In this document: piece after piece, positions 1-11,188 of the stretch
Position numbering within the stretch: position 1 is the stretch's first letter
Layout of the letters: every line of letters begins with the position of its first letter
Assembly (NCBI GenBank): GCA_964035015.1
Contig: OZ036008.1
Location: 6,809,504-6,873,503, forward strand
DNA: 64,000 bases
Origin: Corallium rubrum
Lineage: Eukaryota; Cnidaria; Anthozoa; Scleralcyonacea; Coralliidae
Direction of reading: 5' to 3'
The notes under the pieces: generated by a model
Seen by the model: only the letters and a program-made list of their open reading frames with translations
The model's database searches: none
What the model was told of the DNA's origin: nothing
Position numbers and translations under genes: made by a program

Positions 1-83
1 GTATGGCGCAGATACATGTACGCATAGCGGACCTTTTGTTGTATCTACTGCGAAGCAGTAGATATAATGTTGTCGCGCTGTTA

Positions 84-193
84 AGTTAAGTTAAGTTAAG
101 TTAAGTTAAGTTAAGTTAAGTTAAGTTAAGTTAAGTTAAGTTAAGTTAAGTTAAGTTAAGTTAAGTTGAGTTAAGTTAAGTTAAGTTAAGTTA
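84..193. repeat. (TTAAG)n pentanucleotide microsatellite
   Basis: About 22 copies of TTAAG with a single interruption (TTGAG). It lies about 220 bases beyond the stop codon of the minus-strand LINE fragment that follows, so on that strand it is (CTTAA)n and could be the simple-repeat tail with which some LINEs end. That link is an inference from position. Confidence 0.9.
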
Positions 194-414
194 ACAATAG
201 AATGCCCTCGGAGCCAATCAAAACATAGAATTCAACGATTGACTCACGACAAACCACCGAAGCCAAAATTGTAAGTGTAGTACTTCATGCAAGTCAATGC
301 TATGGCAGCATGGAGTTTATTGAGGTATAAATAAATATTTATTCAAACAACAACATAAATACCAGATTTGGTATATAAGATACATACATATAACATATAA
401 ACTGAACTACGTGC

Positions 415-1345
415 TCAACTACTGTATAGACTTTCAAAACTTGTTAAAACATTAAAACAGTATTTAGCTACCAAAGTCATAATTGTTTTGTCTTGCATAG
501 CAATGACATACATAAAAAGGTCTTGGTAGCTAAATTTAGTAAACGAGTTATTTATTTTACAGAGACTTTCCATAAAATTAACTCTAAGATCGGCGAACTT
601 TCTGTTTCTGCATGACATTAAAAGGTGTTGTTCGTTCCCAATCTCATTTAGATCACAATGTTTGCATAATCTTTCACTGTATGAAACATTTCCGTATCGA
701 CCAGTTTCAACAGGTAATTTATGAGCTGAAATTCTTAATTTTGTAACCGCTTGACGATGTTTGAAGTTGCGAATTGAAGAAAGATATTTTTCAAAGCCAA
801 AATTTATTTTCAGTTTTTTAAAGACTCTTAATTTGCCATTATTTCCACCTTGTTGAATCTGCTCTTTCCAGTATTCGGTATAAAACTCATGTAATTTATT
901 CCTCAAGTAATGGCAAAAATTTCCTTGTTCTTCGGGTGGTATTACAAAATTTTTAAAATTATTAACTTCTATATTACATAGTTGTAGTAAATATTTTGTG
1001 AATAATATTGGTTGTAAATTAGAGTCCATACAGACTCTCGCTGCTTCACCAGCGAGGGTATCTGTAAAAGTTGAGCTTTTGATGCGAAACCAATATTTTG
1101 TTATAAGTGTAGCTATTTGTATAATTAGGGGTGCCCTTCCTAGTTCACCATAGACAGCTAAATTAGTAGATTTTGAGTGCACACCCAAGATTCTTTTGCA
1201 GAATTTTAGATGTAGTCTTTCTATATCATTTGTTAATTTAAAAATTTTGGTTTTAAACATCGCAAAAGAGTTTATTTTACCCAGTAAGTATGGACCCCAA
1301 ATTTCGCAGCTATACAGTAAAACGAGATATTCAGGGAGCGAGATA
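415..1345 (-). mobile_element. 5'-truncated LINE: C-terminal part of the reverse-transcriptase protein
   Basis: A 281-residue minus-strand frame ends at 415, and the same frame stays open upstream of its first ATG to about 1345, where it reads a segment like LLYSCEIWGPYLLG. That motif, followed by the RLHLKFCKRILGV segment, the KLRISAHKLPVETGRY segment and a Cys/His cluster (CKHCDLNEIGNEQHLLMSC), is typical of the region after the polymerase domain in jockey/L2/CR1-like non-LTR retrotransposons. The polymerase core with the YxDD motif is absent, so this is a dead 5'-truncated copy. The initiating ATG is not meaningful. The family assignment rests on recall of such C-terminal regions and was not tested by search. 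Confidence 0.8.
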
Positions 1346-2160
1346 TTTATTTCAAGAATAGAAGTTTTACAAGCTTAGTAAGTACTTTAAGTATGAATCG
1401 TTGTCAATTAAATGTGATGTACTATAGATGTTGGAATGATACGTTTTTCTTTGGACAATTTCATATTCAGACGAGGCAATTTATATGACCAACGTGTTTA
1501 CATGTATTCAGCAGTCAGATCGAGCTTTGTAAACTGACAAGGCTGTGCATTGCTGAACAGAAATGGAATTTTCTTCTAAGAAAACAAAACTAGCTTCATG
1601 ATCAAGCGACAATGTGCAAAACCTGTGGTGGTTCATGAGCGAAATTATTATGCTATTAAATAACATATTGTACAATAGGCAAATGTCAGTGACAGGCTAT
1701 GTAGAGAGTGCGAAACGGCAAGCCTTTATATTTATAATAATGGGGTAATTAAATTGTATGCTGCAGTAATGTCAATGTCATACAAAAATTTATGTCATGA
1801 ATGCCAAACATTTATTCTACCTTTTACTGCATGCATGCATATACAGTATATGTCTACTTGATCTTGAAGAACAATTAATGTATAGTTGCTTTCATAATTT
1901 TGATGACAATTGCTGGAGATCTTCGTTCACAACTTCATTATTTCTAAACTTTACAGCAGTTCTACTTCAGATTCCAACTGGATTGCATTATAATTATTTG
2001 ACAAATTGTTGTAACAAAGTTATTTAAATACTTTATTAGTCAAATTTTGTGAGCTGTTGTTGATGTACTGTATTAAAATTTGATGGGCCTACTAAACTTT
2101 ACAACAACCATACTTTATTACCATAGGTTTTAAATAGTACCATAGCTTTAATAGTCAAGC
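1346..2160. other. AT-rich stretch with no recognised gene
   Basis: Only short open frames without recognisable protein character are present, and I see no strong repeat. This is ordinary intergenic sequence left of block A. Confidence 0.5.
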
Positions 2161-2164
2161 TATG

Positions 2165-2240
2165 ATCACACTGCCTCTCACGACGAGGACCAAAGTAAAG
2201 CCTAACTTGATTGAGTTAGTATTTGAATGGGTGACCATGC
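2165..2240 (+). pseudogene. 5S rRNA-derived fragment (5S pseudogene or 5S-headed SINE)
   Basis: The segment GTTAGTATTTGAATGGGTG followed by ACC at 2215-2236 closely matches the conserved 5S internal control region around the C box (GTTAGTACTTGGATGGGTGACC in many animals), and the bases before it (gaccaaagtaaagcctaac) align loosely with the 5S A-box and intermediate region. The 3' part of 5S is not preserved; a non-5S body follows to about 2370, so a SINE3-type element is possible. It is not a functional 5S gene. Confidence 0.5.
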
Positions 2241-2887
2241 ACATGATATGAGTAGAGCTGTTAGTGCTCAGCCTCCTATGCTTTAATGGCTTTACTCTGA
2301 GTTCCTTTCTTAAAAACACAGCATGGCTAGCATTGACAATCTTGACAAAAATCTTGTTCAGCTCTGAATACAAGGTCACTACAAGTACATACAGTAATTA
2401 CAGCATTGTTTTTACTATATAGTAGCTATAGGCATGATTGACGCAGTAGATACATGCATGTCTGGACATGCCTATTTTTAAATAGTGTATTTCAGTTAAC
2501 ATATAGTGTAAATATACATCACTTTCATAAATCACAACAGCGATTAATTTGAATAATTCTTAAATGTATATGCATCTTAATAAGCATTTCTGGCCTCATT
2601 TGTGTGTCTGCAATACAAAATAATTTTTGCATCATAATGAAGCCAGAAAGGCTCTTGTAGACGCACATAAAAGAATATTTAAAATAAAGACCTTGTCCTT
2701 TATGAAAGTGGTAAATAGCTATTATATTAAAACATTGTCAAATTGTTATTTTGGCACCCTATATAGTGGTTTGATAATAGAAATTTAATTTTTTTTAAAA
2801 AGTGCTAGCTCACAAAATGCAGTTATTCCCATTTCACTGACCAAAATTTTCAAAAAAATTTGGGGAGGATCCCCTTGGACCCCTACT

Positions 2888-3229
2888 ACACACGTAAAAA
2901 TCTCACAGCTTGTCAACAGGATGCGTTCGCAACAGGCTTGTAGCAAGGCTGTTAACAGGTTGTAACAGTGCTGTTCATTCAAGAACTGCTACAACCTTGT
3001 TAGCATCAACCTGTTAACAACTTAAGTGCAGAGTGGTAACAGGTTGTTGGAACAACTTGTCATCAGTCTGTTGGAGTCATCAGCCTTGTTACAAGTTGTC
3101 AACAACCTGTTACAGACATGTTAACAGACTGGGACAGCCAGTGCGAACACATCATGGTGACAGCCTGTTGAACAGCCTTGCAACAACTTGCTTGCAGGTC
3201 TGTAACAGCTTGTGCATTTTTACGTGTAA
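2888..3229. mobile_element. CTGTTAACA-rich element with inverted ends
   Basis: The ends are inverted: ACACGTAAAAATCTCACAGC on the left and GCTTGTGCATTTTTACGTGT on the right. The interior is built from variants of CTGTTAACA, CTTGTTACA and GTTGAACA. The same element occurs at 24754-25046 and, interrupted, at 15414-16330 and 48226-49325. It is non-coding, and the frames through it are incidental. Confidence 0.7.
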
Positions 3230-4048
3230 CCCACGGCAAGTTTTAGTCACCCTGCATAGCTAGCCGATGCCAGGGCCTGCCTCTGCATGGCCTGCAGTAA
3301 TAAGTTAGCTTGTGAGACATTTGAGGTATTAATACAATAATACAATTGGCAATTCCTGTAGAAAACATTCCTCTTACGAGAAAGGGCAATTGGTTGCCCC
3401 CGTGGCTCCGGCACCCCTAAATTGGAGGGGCTAATTCGTCAATAGAATGCTAAAAAGTGTATCCCCCCCCCAGCAAATTTTAGTCCTTTTTTATCCCCAT
3501 AGTTGATATGGGGGGGGGGGGCTCAGCCCCTTCTTAGAACTATTGGGGGGTCCTATAGCCCACCTAGCCCCTCCATTCTGCCACCCTTGTTACAAGGCAA
3601 GCTGAAGGTGAGCTGTTGTAAAGCCATAGCCACAAGTATTGTATCTTGCTTAAAAGACAGATGCATCTAAAAAGTTATGTTTTTAATACCGATTATTCTG
3701 AAAGATTCAAGCCATTTTAGCTGAGTACAGTAAATCAAAGTTAAAGTTTATGCAAACTAGGATGATGCTGTATCCGATTTACAACATACTAATTAGGACT
3801 CATTTCTTTTGTCTTTTCTTCTTGAAATATTAATGATTTTTTAAATTTGGTTTTACAAAATTAATTAGACTGACACACTGGAGTGACATCATTATAACTT
3901 TACTGGTATATTAAAATTATAAAAAAAATATTTGGAATATATATATAATATACAGTATAATATAATTACAAAATACTGTTCTATCAAAATTTATAGTAAT
4001 GTTATAAAAACATGTGTACAGTATATTTTAAAATACATGTATATTGTT
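3230..4048. other. Non-coding flank shared by blocks A and B
   Basis: AT-rich sequence with a C run and a G run near 3460-3520. It matches 25047-25900 and in part 35277-37265. No gene is seen. The element insertions of block C (35361-35657 and 35744-37136) are absent here, so this copy preserves the empty target sites. Confidence 0.6.
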
Positions 4049-4948
4049 TTACAGTTGTGGCAATAGAAACGTTACAAAAAAATATGTTGAGCAGTTCATT
4101 TCCTAATACCTGTAGGGATGAGCCGATAATTGGAAATTAATTGGTAGAAGCCAATAATCGGCAACTTTCAGGCTGATCGGTTATCGGCCGATCACATTGA
4201 CTTTACATCAGCGGTCCAATAAATATTATTCTGGGTTTTATACTTGTAAATTTCATTTTCTTTTTTAAGAAAAACACCAAGTTGTAGTGATTCCACAAAG
4301 AAACTGTTAAATTTGATTAATTTGATATGGTGCATCATGTTTAACACGTCATATTTCTTGTTTGGTGAAACACTTTTTGTTTCCGACTTTTATCAATCGT
4401 ATTTAATTTTTCATATTTCAACTTAAACTCCGTCTTGCTGATGACTGATGGTTAATGATCATGTTATCTTTGCCAAACAATATACAATGTTATGTTTTGC
4501 TAGTGTTTCACCGGAAATTCAAGTGTCAGGAATTCCTTTCCTGTTGACAAATATCGGTAACCACCGATAAATCGGCCGATCAGATCGTAAATCGGATCGG
4601 AATTTATCGGATCGGTAAATTTGATTTTTCTTGATCGGCTCATCCCTCTTTCCTAACTTTTACCAATTCATCTGATAAGTCCCTCACCCTCCCTAAAAAA
4701 CTGCAAACTTCCTCGAAATGTTGGCAACTTCTTGGTATTAGCTTGGGAATTGACCAATCATGTTCTGCTTAGTAATTAAGTAACCAATACTGTAGGATGA
4801 AAGCAGGAAGTGTAAAGTAGTTTGAATTGGCAATTTGTCAACGAACTTCATCAACTATTTGAGGAACTCATCGAATGAATTGGTAAAAGTTAGGAAATGA
4901 ACTGCTCAACATTTTTTAGAACGCTTCTATTGCCAATGATGACTGTAA
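4049..4948. mobile_element. TIR element containing a nested hAT-like MITE
   Basis: The terminal inverted repeats read TTACAGTTGTGGCAATAGAA on the left and CTTCTATTGCCAATGATGAC plus TGTAA on the right. Inner arms (gcagttcatttcctaa and ttaggaaatgaactgctc) extend the pairing. Removing the nested element at 4113-4648 restores the fold. Block C lacks the whole element near 37276-37290, which is an empty site. A divergent relative lies at 34497-35258. Confidence 0.75.
4113..4648. mobile_element. hAT-like MITE, about 536 bp, nested
   Basis: The inverted termini are TAGGGATGAGCCGAT and its complement, and the interior has many CGGCCGATC motifs. An 8-bp target duplication TTTCCTAA flanks it (4099-4106, then a 6-base spacer on the left; 4649-4656 on the right). 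The orthologous copy in block B (25961-26496) has the same duplication with no spacer. No transposase is encoded. An 8-bp duplication and this terminus fit hAT. Confidence 0.8.
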
Positions 4949-5046
4949 GATATTTAATTCAGACAGTTCCCTGACATGCACATTTATAAAAATACATTTT
5001 ATCAAAAACTTTGGGTAAATGTCAACTCAAAAATGTTATAGCTGTA

Positions 5047-6642
5047 CTAAACACATTTCACTACAGCAGTAGCTGCCCATCTCTCTTCATTCATTTTGGG
5101 AAGTTCTTCCCACTTGTCAAGATCAAAATTAAAGCATTCCACAGATCTTCTTACTTCTCTACACCACCCGCCCATGACAACTATAACATTGCCAGTTACC
5201 ACTGCACTACAATTACTTCGCTTATACTTCATTGGAGGCAACATTTCACTTTTCTCATTAGTTACATTATATTTGACTACAGTATTTAATTCATTATCAT
5301 TCTTATCATTCCCTCCCATTATGATGATGCTGTCTTTCCAGGCAACAGTTGCCATGTCACAGACAGCAAAAGGCAATGTAGCCAGAGTTTCACAATGATT
5401 GTTAGTAATATCATACACTAACACTGTGTTGAGAGAATCACTTGAATCATCTGTTGTTGTTCCCCCAACTATGAAAACTTTGTCACCAAAACATTGTGCA
5501 CCATGGCGTACTCTTGGTTCTGGCATATGACCAACCACCTGGGAAGAATAAGGAGCTACTACTAATATTTTATAAATATCATTAGTAATTAACTCATTAT
5601 CACAGCGACCTCCAAAAATAAACAAACTATCTTCATAAACGACACATGTATGTCCATTGATCTTATGTGGAAGCTTGGCAGGAAAGTTCCTCCAACGTGC
5701 ACCATCTTGCCCCAACTGAAGTACTTCCATACTGTCACTCCACCATCCTCCACAGACATACATGTGACCACGATGGGCAAACGACGATGAAAGCCAACGT
5801 TCTGACGTCATTGCTGGGAGGAGAGTCCACTGTCTTGCTGTCCAGCTGAACACTTCAACTGACTTCAAATCAAACCCACCAGCAATGATCACATTGCTCC
5901 TGAAATTCGGATTTTCTTCTGAAGAGGTTGCACCTGAACCAGAGGGACGAATGTCAATTTGTGGCTCTTTACTTTGCAATTTCTTCGTGTTTTTATTGAC
6001 AACGCGCTCCAAATTATTCATCCGTCTGTTCATATCACCCATATGACGTGTCAGGTCTCTGCTCAGATTCATCACTATATCTTTGATGTCCGACACTTCA
6101 TCTTTGGTTTCTTTTAAATCTCTCTTCATCTCATCAATTTCGTTCCTGGTCACATAGCAATGCAGTTTTCGTTTTCCATACGCAACCTGCTTGCCACAGA
6201 CTTCACATTTCCCTTGTCGATGATCACAATCGTTGATCTCGTGATCGGTTTGATCTTTTCTGTTGATGATCACCCCACAGCCATCGTTGGAACAATGTAC
6301 TGGACTGAACTCACAATTTTGAACATGAGCTTCAAGCATTTCAACTTTCACGATCTCCAGACAACCCCTGCCAACATTCTCACAACGAATATTCAGTTCC
6401 GATATGAGTTCTTTAACAAATCTTGCAGGTCGTAACGTTTCTATTGTCAATGGTTCGATACAAGACGGACATGTGGGAGAATGTCGCAGATGACGTGTTA
6501 TGCACGGCTGGCAAAAGAAATGCTCGTTTCTTGCACACTGCTTGGGTTGTTTGAGTACGTTCAAACAAATAGCACAATGAAGATTATCAGGAACAGCAGT
6601 TTGAAAACGTTCGTCTTCGTAACCTCCTTCGGCGGAAGCCAT
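5047..6642 (-). CDS. RING / TRAF-type zinc finger / coiled-coil / Kelch protein, copy A
   Basis: A single-exon gene of 531 residues. The order is a C3HC4 RING at residues 23-61 (Cys23, 26, 36, His41, Cys44, 47, 58, 61), a TRAF-like Cys/His-rich region at about 85-165, a coiled coil at about 166-225 with heptad-like EVSDIKD, a short linker, and about six Kelch blades from 250 to the end, with repeated GG doublets (VIIAGG, YVCGG, FIFGG, FIVGG, IIIMGG, VVMGG). This is the plan of an E3 ubiquitin ligase with Kelch substrate recognition; the RING/TRAF half recalls NRDP1- and RNF151-type ligases. All RING ligands are intact, so it is probably functional. The start is the MASAEGG methionine conserved in the three copies. 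Its substrate is unknown. The 5' flank is tandemly duplicated. Confidence 0.9.
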   Translation of the reverse strand: MASAEGGYEDERFQTAVPDNLHCAICLNVLKQPKQCARNEHFFCQPCITRHLRHSPTCPSCIEPLTIETLRPARFVKELISELNIRCENVGRGCLEIVKVEMLEAHVQNCEFSPVHCSNDGCGVIINRKDQTDHEINDCDHRQGKCEVCGKQVAYGKRKLHCYVTRNEIDEMKRDLKETKDEVSDIKDIVMNLSRDLTRHMGDMNRRMNNLERVVNKNTKKLQSKEPQIDIRPSGSGATSSEENPNFRSNVIIAGGFDLKSVEVFSWTARQWTLLPAMTSERWLSSSFAHRGHMYVCGGWWSDSMEVLQLGQDGARWRNFPAKLPHKINGHTCVVYEDSLFIFGGRCDNELITNDIYKILVVAPYSSQVVGHMPEPRVRHGAQCFGDKVFIVGGTTTDDSSDSLNTVLVYDITNNHCETLATLPFAVCDMATVAWKDSIIIMGGNDKNDNELNTVVKYNVTNEKSEMLPPMKYKRSNCSAVVTGNVIVVMGGWCREVRRSVECFNFDLDKWEELPKMNEERWAATAVVKCV

Positions 6643-6651
6643 TGTTTGTAC

Positions 6652-7942
6652 AAAATGTTCTTCAAATCATCGAGTAAAACTGTAAAACGTCGTGGAGAGT
6701 AGAACTACGGAAACATTCTGTACTTTTGATAACTATTAAACAAGTTTATTGAAATACGTTATCCAGATGGATAAGTGTATAACGAAGATGAAGAGATTCA
6801 CAAACAGCAACAATCACACGTCACAGTGTTGCTTCGTCAGTTTCGTTTTGTAAGTGAACTTCTGTGGCTAAAACTGCGTTATCCAATCACTGACTGAATA
6901 TTTAACGTTATTATGACAAACAGCTCTAACCCTTGGTGTGACTGGAATGTTATTGACAAAAGAAGATTCTTAAATAGAATTTTGTGCACTGAATGAAAAA
7001 AGCTAGAAGCTGATCACCTGCGAAAGAACCATCGAAACATTGAGAAAGAAAACCAAGATAGATACAAGAAGTATTAGAACGTAGTGGTAGCAAAGAAAAT
7101 GAAGAGTAAGAATTCAAAGACAAGAAGACTCGCAGTTAGTGGTCTGTTTGGCATGTTGCCGAATGCTACGGTGGCTGGTTTTTCAAATGATCAACACAAT
7201 AGTTCTTTCCTAACGTTACCATAAATGGTATAAGATTGATCATTGATTGTTTTAAGTGGCGGTATTAAACAGCACGCGACGATTTCTGTCAACAAAAAAT
7301 GTTCTTCAAATCATCGAGTAGAACTGTTAAAACCTCGTGAAGAGTAGAACTACGGAAACATTCTGTACTTTTGATAACTATTAGAGAAGTTTATAGAAAT
7401 ACATTATCCAGATGGAAAGTGTAACGAAGATGAAGAGATTCACAAACAGCAACAATCACACGTCACTGTTGCTTCGTCAGTTTCGTTTTGTAAGTGAACT
7501 TCTGTGGCTAAAACTGCGTTATCCAATCACTGACTGAATATTTAACGTTATTATGACAAACAGCTCTAAACCTTGGCCTTGGTGTGACTGGAATGTTATT
7601 GACAAAGGAAGATTCTTAGATAGAATTTTGTGCACTGAATGAAAAAAGCTAGAAGCTTATCACCTGTGAAAAAGCCATCGAAACATTAAGAAAAAAACCC
7701 AAGATAGACACAAGAAGTATTAGAACGTAGTGGTAGCAAAGAAAATGAAGAGTAAGAATTCAAAGACAAGAGGACTCGCAGTTAGTGGTCTGTTTGGCAT
7801 GTTGCCGAATGCTACGGTGGCTGGTTTTTCAAATGATCAAAACAATAGTTCTTTCCTAACGTTACCATAAATGGTATAAGATTGATCATTGATTGTTTTA
7901 AGTGGCGGCATTAAACAGCACGCGACGATTTCTGTCACCGAT
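6652..7942. repeat. Tandem duplication of the Kelch-gene 5' flank, two units of about 645 bp
   Basis: Unit 1 (6652-7293) and unit 2 (about 7294-7942) start with atgttcttcaaatcatcgag and end with gcacgcgacgatttctgtca. Block C has a single unit (about 41800-42440) and B a shortened one. The duplicated segment lies directly upstream of the start codon of copy A, so it probably doubles the promoter region or 5' leader. No TATA box was assigned. Confidence 0.85.
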
Positions 7943-8600
7943 TTGCGTCGTAACGAGTGTCGCGAGATCTGGGGACGAGAGCACGTTGCCAAAGCATTGA
8001 AAATTCTGACATGAGATAAAAAACTTGAAACGTAAGTCTGATTGTCAAGTGAATGATCTAAACAAGGATGAGACTCCTATACAATGCCGTCAATCGACGC
8101 CATAAACTTTCCTCAACTCTCATCAAAATTTTAATTTTTTTCTTTTCTAACACACCGCTCCGGTATAGCATTCGACTTCTGAACTCAAAAGTTAAATCAA
8201 CATGCTGCCAAATATCTTTACGTTTTGAGTTCAGTAACTTTATTGACTCAATCAAACTAGTGATGCATGCCAGTCGCTGAGTTGTGTTGCAATGATGCTG
8301 CCTCATACTCAAGCCTCTTGCTGCATATGTTGAAATTGAAAAGCTTGAACTTGAGTATGTGGGGATGTAGCCTGCGACCTCCCACTCCTACCCAAGAGCC
8401 GGCTCGCAGGCTAGTGGGGATGGATTAGGACAATTTCACTCACGCAGGACAGAGAGTTTCATCAAAGGGGACTTTTTGAACTGCAACAGACAGGGCGCAC
8501 ATCAAGGAAGGTTTGTGTGTGCGGGTTGTGGTGTGTGGGGAGGGATGTGTGGTGGTGGTAGGTGGTGCGAGGGTGTGTGTGGGGTTGGAGAGTGTGGTGT
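7943..8600. other. Non-coding flank of block A, ending in a GT-rich stretch
   Basis: Matches 42430-43067 and 43288-43448. The end (about 8508-8600) is GT/GGT-rich. At 8456-8463 the GTTTCATC target is present once, whereas block C carries an element there (43068-43287). Confidence 0.6.
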
Positions 8601-8615
8601 GAGATATTTTCAATC

Positions 8616-8922
8616 ACTAGTTTTACTTTTTAAATGTAAGATAGAACAAGGTCCATCATATATTCAGAACTTTTTTAAATTACGAATAGCTCCTTGTAAT
8701 TTGCGTGGCTCTGGTACAAAACTGGAACAATGTCGCTTTAATTCAAAGTGGTTAAAAATTATTTTTCTTACATTACCAGTCACCTTTGGAATAATCTGCC
8801 GGCTGAAATTCGAGCAGCACCAAATACAAACACGTTTAGAAAAATGCTCAATAGTGCAGAACTAACCCCGTTTTTGTGCAATAACTAATATTTTATTGCT
8901 GCCGAACGTAGCGAGGCAGCAC
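8616..8922 (+). mobile_element. LINE C-terminal fragment with a frameshift
   Basis: One frame reads a segment like FKCKIEQGPSYIQNFF followed by LRGSGTKLEQ; after about 8765 the protein character continues in another frame with SHLWNNLPAEIRAAPNTNTF and a stop after LCNN. This is the usual C-terminal end of CR1/L2-like reverse-transcriptase proteins. The frame change shows it is a pseudogene copy. Block C lacks it. Confidence 0.7.
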
Positions 8923-10151
8923 ACTAATCTTGACATGGGTTTCTGTGTCTCGTGTCCAGACCTCTTTGCCGAGTTATGTATAGTCAACGGAATCTCGATT
9001 TTGAGAGTTTATTTATTTATTTGTTGAGCATTTTATGACGTTTTGTGACGTAGGAACTTTCTTCCTCAACTTACATCACATACGCCAGAAGGATTTGCTC
9101 TTACAAATTGCATTTGAAGTTGGTAAACACCACGACGGCGATGGATATTCTAAATTGGCAATGAATCGTTCTTGTTCTCTAACCTCTGAACACACTTGTG
9201 AACTGTCTTACAATTTCGGAGAGTTTGTCTTGTCGAGGTAAGATATCAATTTCTACAACTGACAACTCTGTTTCTTTGTAGGAGATTTCAGTTGTTTTCT
9301 TCTATTTTTAGGTGTATATACTGGTGTGGGTTCATTTTGTATTTGTGTTTGCACGTTGCACTGATCAGCATTCTGATCAGACGCTACTACCTGCGTGTGT
9401 GTATTTTGACTTATACAAATTCTACAAAATAATGTGATGGGCTCAATGGTACATTGCTGTATAATTTTATTAAAGCTCTAGATTTGTCAAAACATATTAA
9501 GCACTTGGAATTGCATTGACAATTTTGCCACAGCATCAGAGCAAGAGGTGTGATTATTTAATTGTGTGTATATCCTGTCAAAACCCTTGTTGTTTTCAAT
9601 CTTATAATTAAAAAATATAGAAGAGATGTGTAAATACTCTGGCTATTGTAATTAATATTACATTTTTGGACTTCCCAGACTTCTTCGCAGGCAACTCTGC
9701 GGGTTCTTATGGTGAAGAGGTGAGAAAAAATTGGTTGGAGTGGGCAATCTTGGGTGGAGTGGGCAATCTTGGGTGGAGTGGGCAATCTCGAGTGGAGTGG
9801 GCAATCTTTGGTGGAGTGGGCAATCCTGGGTGGAGTGAGTAATCTTGGGTGGAGTGGGCAATCTCGAGTGGAGTGGGCAATCTTGGGTGGAGTGGGCAAT
9901 CTCGGGTGGAGTGGGAAATCTCGGGTGGAGTGGGCAATCTTGGGTGGAGTGGGCAATCTTGGGTGGAGTGGGCAATCTTGGGTGGAGTGGGCAATCTTGG
10001 GTGGAGTGGGCAATTTTGGGTGGAGTGGGCAATCTCAGGTGGAGTGGGTAATCTTGGGTGGAGTGGGCAAGAGGGGTGTTACATTGGTCACAGACTGCAG
10101 ATATTTGCCTGTGGAGTAGGCTAAAGGCTTTTGTCCCTTTCGAGGCAGCAC
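8923..10151. mobile_element. Insertion in the LINE, flanked by an 11-bp direct repeat
   Basis: CGAGGCAGCAC occurs at 8912-8922 and again at 10141-10151. The sequence after the second copy reads like the rest of the LINE 3' untranslated end. The enclosed 1.2 kb contains the 19-bp array and no protein gene I recognise. I see no inverted termini, so the class is unknown; unequal exchange between the short repeats is an alternative. Confidence 0.45.
9735..10069. repeat. 19-bp minisatellite, about 17 units
   Basis: The unit is GGGCAATCTTGGGTGGAGT with point variants (TCTCGAG, TCTTTGG, ATTTTGG). Nineteen is not a multiple of three, so three staggered open frames run through it on each strand, all artefactual. 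Confidence 0.95.
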
Positions 10152-10350
10152 TTCACTTGCGGTAGTAACTTCTAGTATTATTAACTAATTCCTATTCTAG
10201 TTTAGAACATTATTTCTTTTTTTTTTTAGATAATTTTATAGGTAATCTTAATATTTGATATTTATAACACGTGCGCGTTTTAACGAGTTTGTAACTCCTA
10301 GGCGTTATGTGTATAAATAAATTATTATATTGTATTGTATTATATTGAGG
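10152..10350 (+). mobile_element. LINE 3'-end-like sequence with a TATTG tail
   Basis: AT-rich sequence ending in ATGTGTATAAATAAATTATT and then TATTGTATTGTATTA. It has the look of a LINE 3' untranslated end with a simple-repeat tail, and it would continue the LINE fragment at 8616-8922 once the insertion is removed. In block C the tail position holds (TTGTA)n at about 43625-43660. Confidence 0.4.
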
Positions 10351-11188
10351 ATGTTGGAAGTGGTGTTGGGGGGTGGCGTTGGAAGGAGTGTTGTGCTGGT
10401 GTGATGGTGTTGGTGGTGTTGGTGGGAAGTGGTGATGGGGGGTGGTTGTGGTATAGGAAGTGGTGACGGGGGGTAGTGGTGGTGGTGGTGGTGGGAAGTG
10501 ACCAACACTTGAGAATCGGTCCTGAGTTGTCTATCAGACTACCTTGTCGGTCCTGGTCGTCCGGTATAATGGTGTTTGGGAACTTGAGGGGATGAGTTGA
10601 AAGGGAGATGGTAAGCTTATCAAATAAACTAATCAAAAAAAGTCGGCGCTGGAACGGAAAACACCCCCCCCCCCCCCCTCTCAAAGTACAATGTCAAAAC
10701 GTTTCCAAAATATGAAATGCTTCGTAGGCAGCTCAACTCAGAACTAAACAAATGATCAGCTCGCTTTTATATTGTCGAAGTTGGAACTTACCAAACGTAA
10801 ACATTTTACAATTTCCCTACCAAAACTAGAGGTTAATAAGCAGACAATATTAAATTATAAAGGAATGACTGACTGTACATTATACATTACGCTTCGGCTA
10901 ACTTAATATAAATATCTTTATAATACATATTTTAATACATGATCGTTAAAGTGGCTCGTCTGGGAGGAAAATAAAACCCGTAAAAGATGTTACTTCGTCA
11001 TTTAAATGTTCTTTTACGGACAAACTTAATATTCGTTTCATAAGCAATTTAAAACCACCCGCTGCATACTGTAGGCAATTTTAGAGGAGGCTGGCGCGAG
11101 TTTACGCCGCAAATGCTTCTGTGGAAGCTTTTCTAAGATCATTTTCTGTTTGTCTATGAAACGAAATTTCACTTCAGTTTTTTAAGAT
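10351..11188. other. GGT/GTT-rich stretch and non-coding spacer
   Basis: 10360-10500 is a degenerate GGTGTTGGTGGT tract, and a C run lies near 10663-10680. The rest is AT-rich. It matches 43660-45028 in block C, minus two inserted elements there. No gene is seen. Confidence 0.6.

Noticed and set aside
5011-6702. Plus-strand frames opposite Kelch copy A (and the same opposite B and C)
   Set aside because: Shadows of the minus-strand gene; they recur because the genes are paralogous.
9558-10124. Proline-rich HSTQDCPLHPRLPTPPK and Trp/Gly-rich frames
   Set aside because: Staggered readings of the 19-bp minisatellite.
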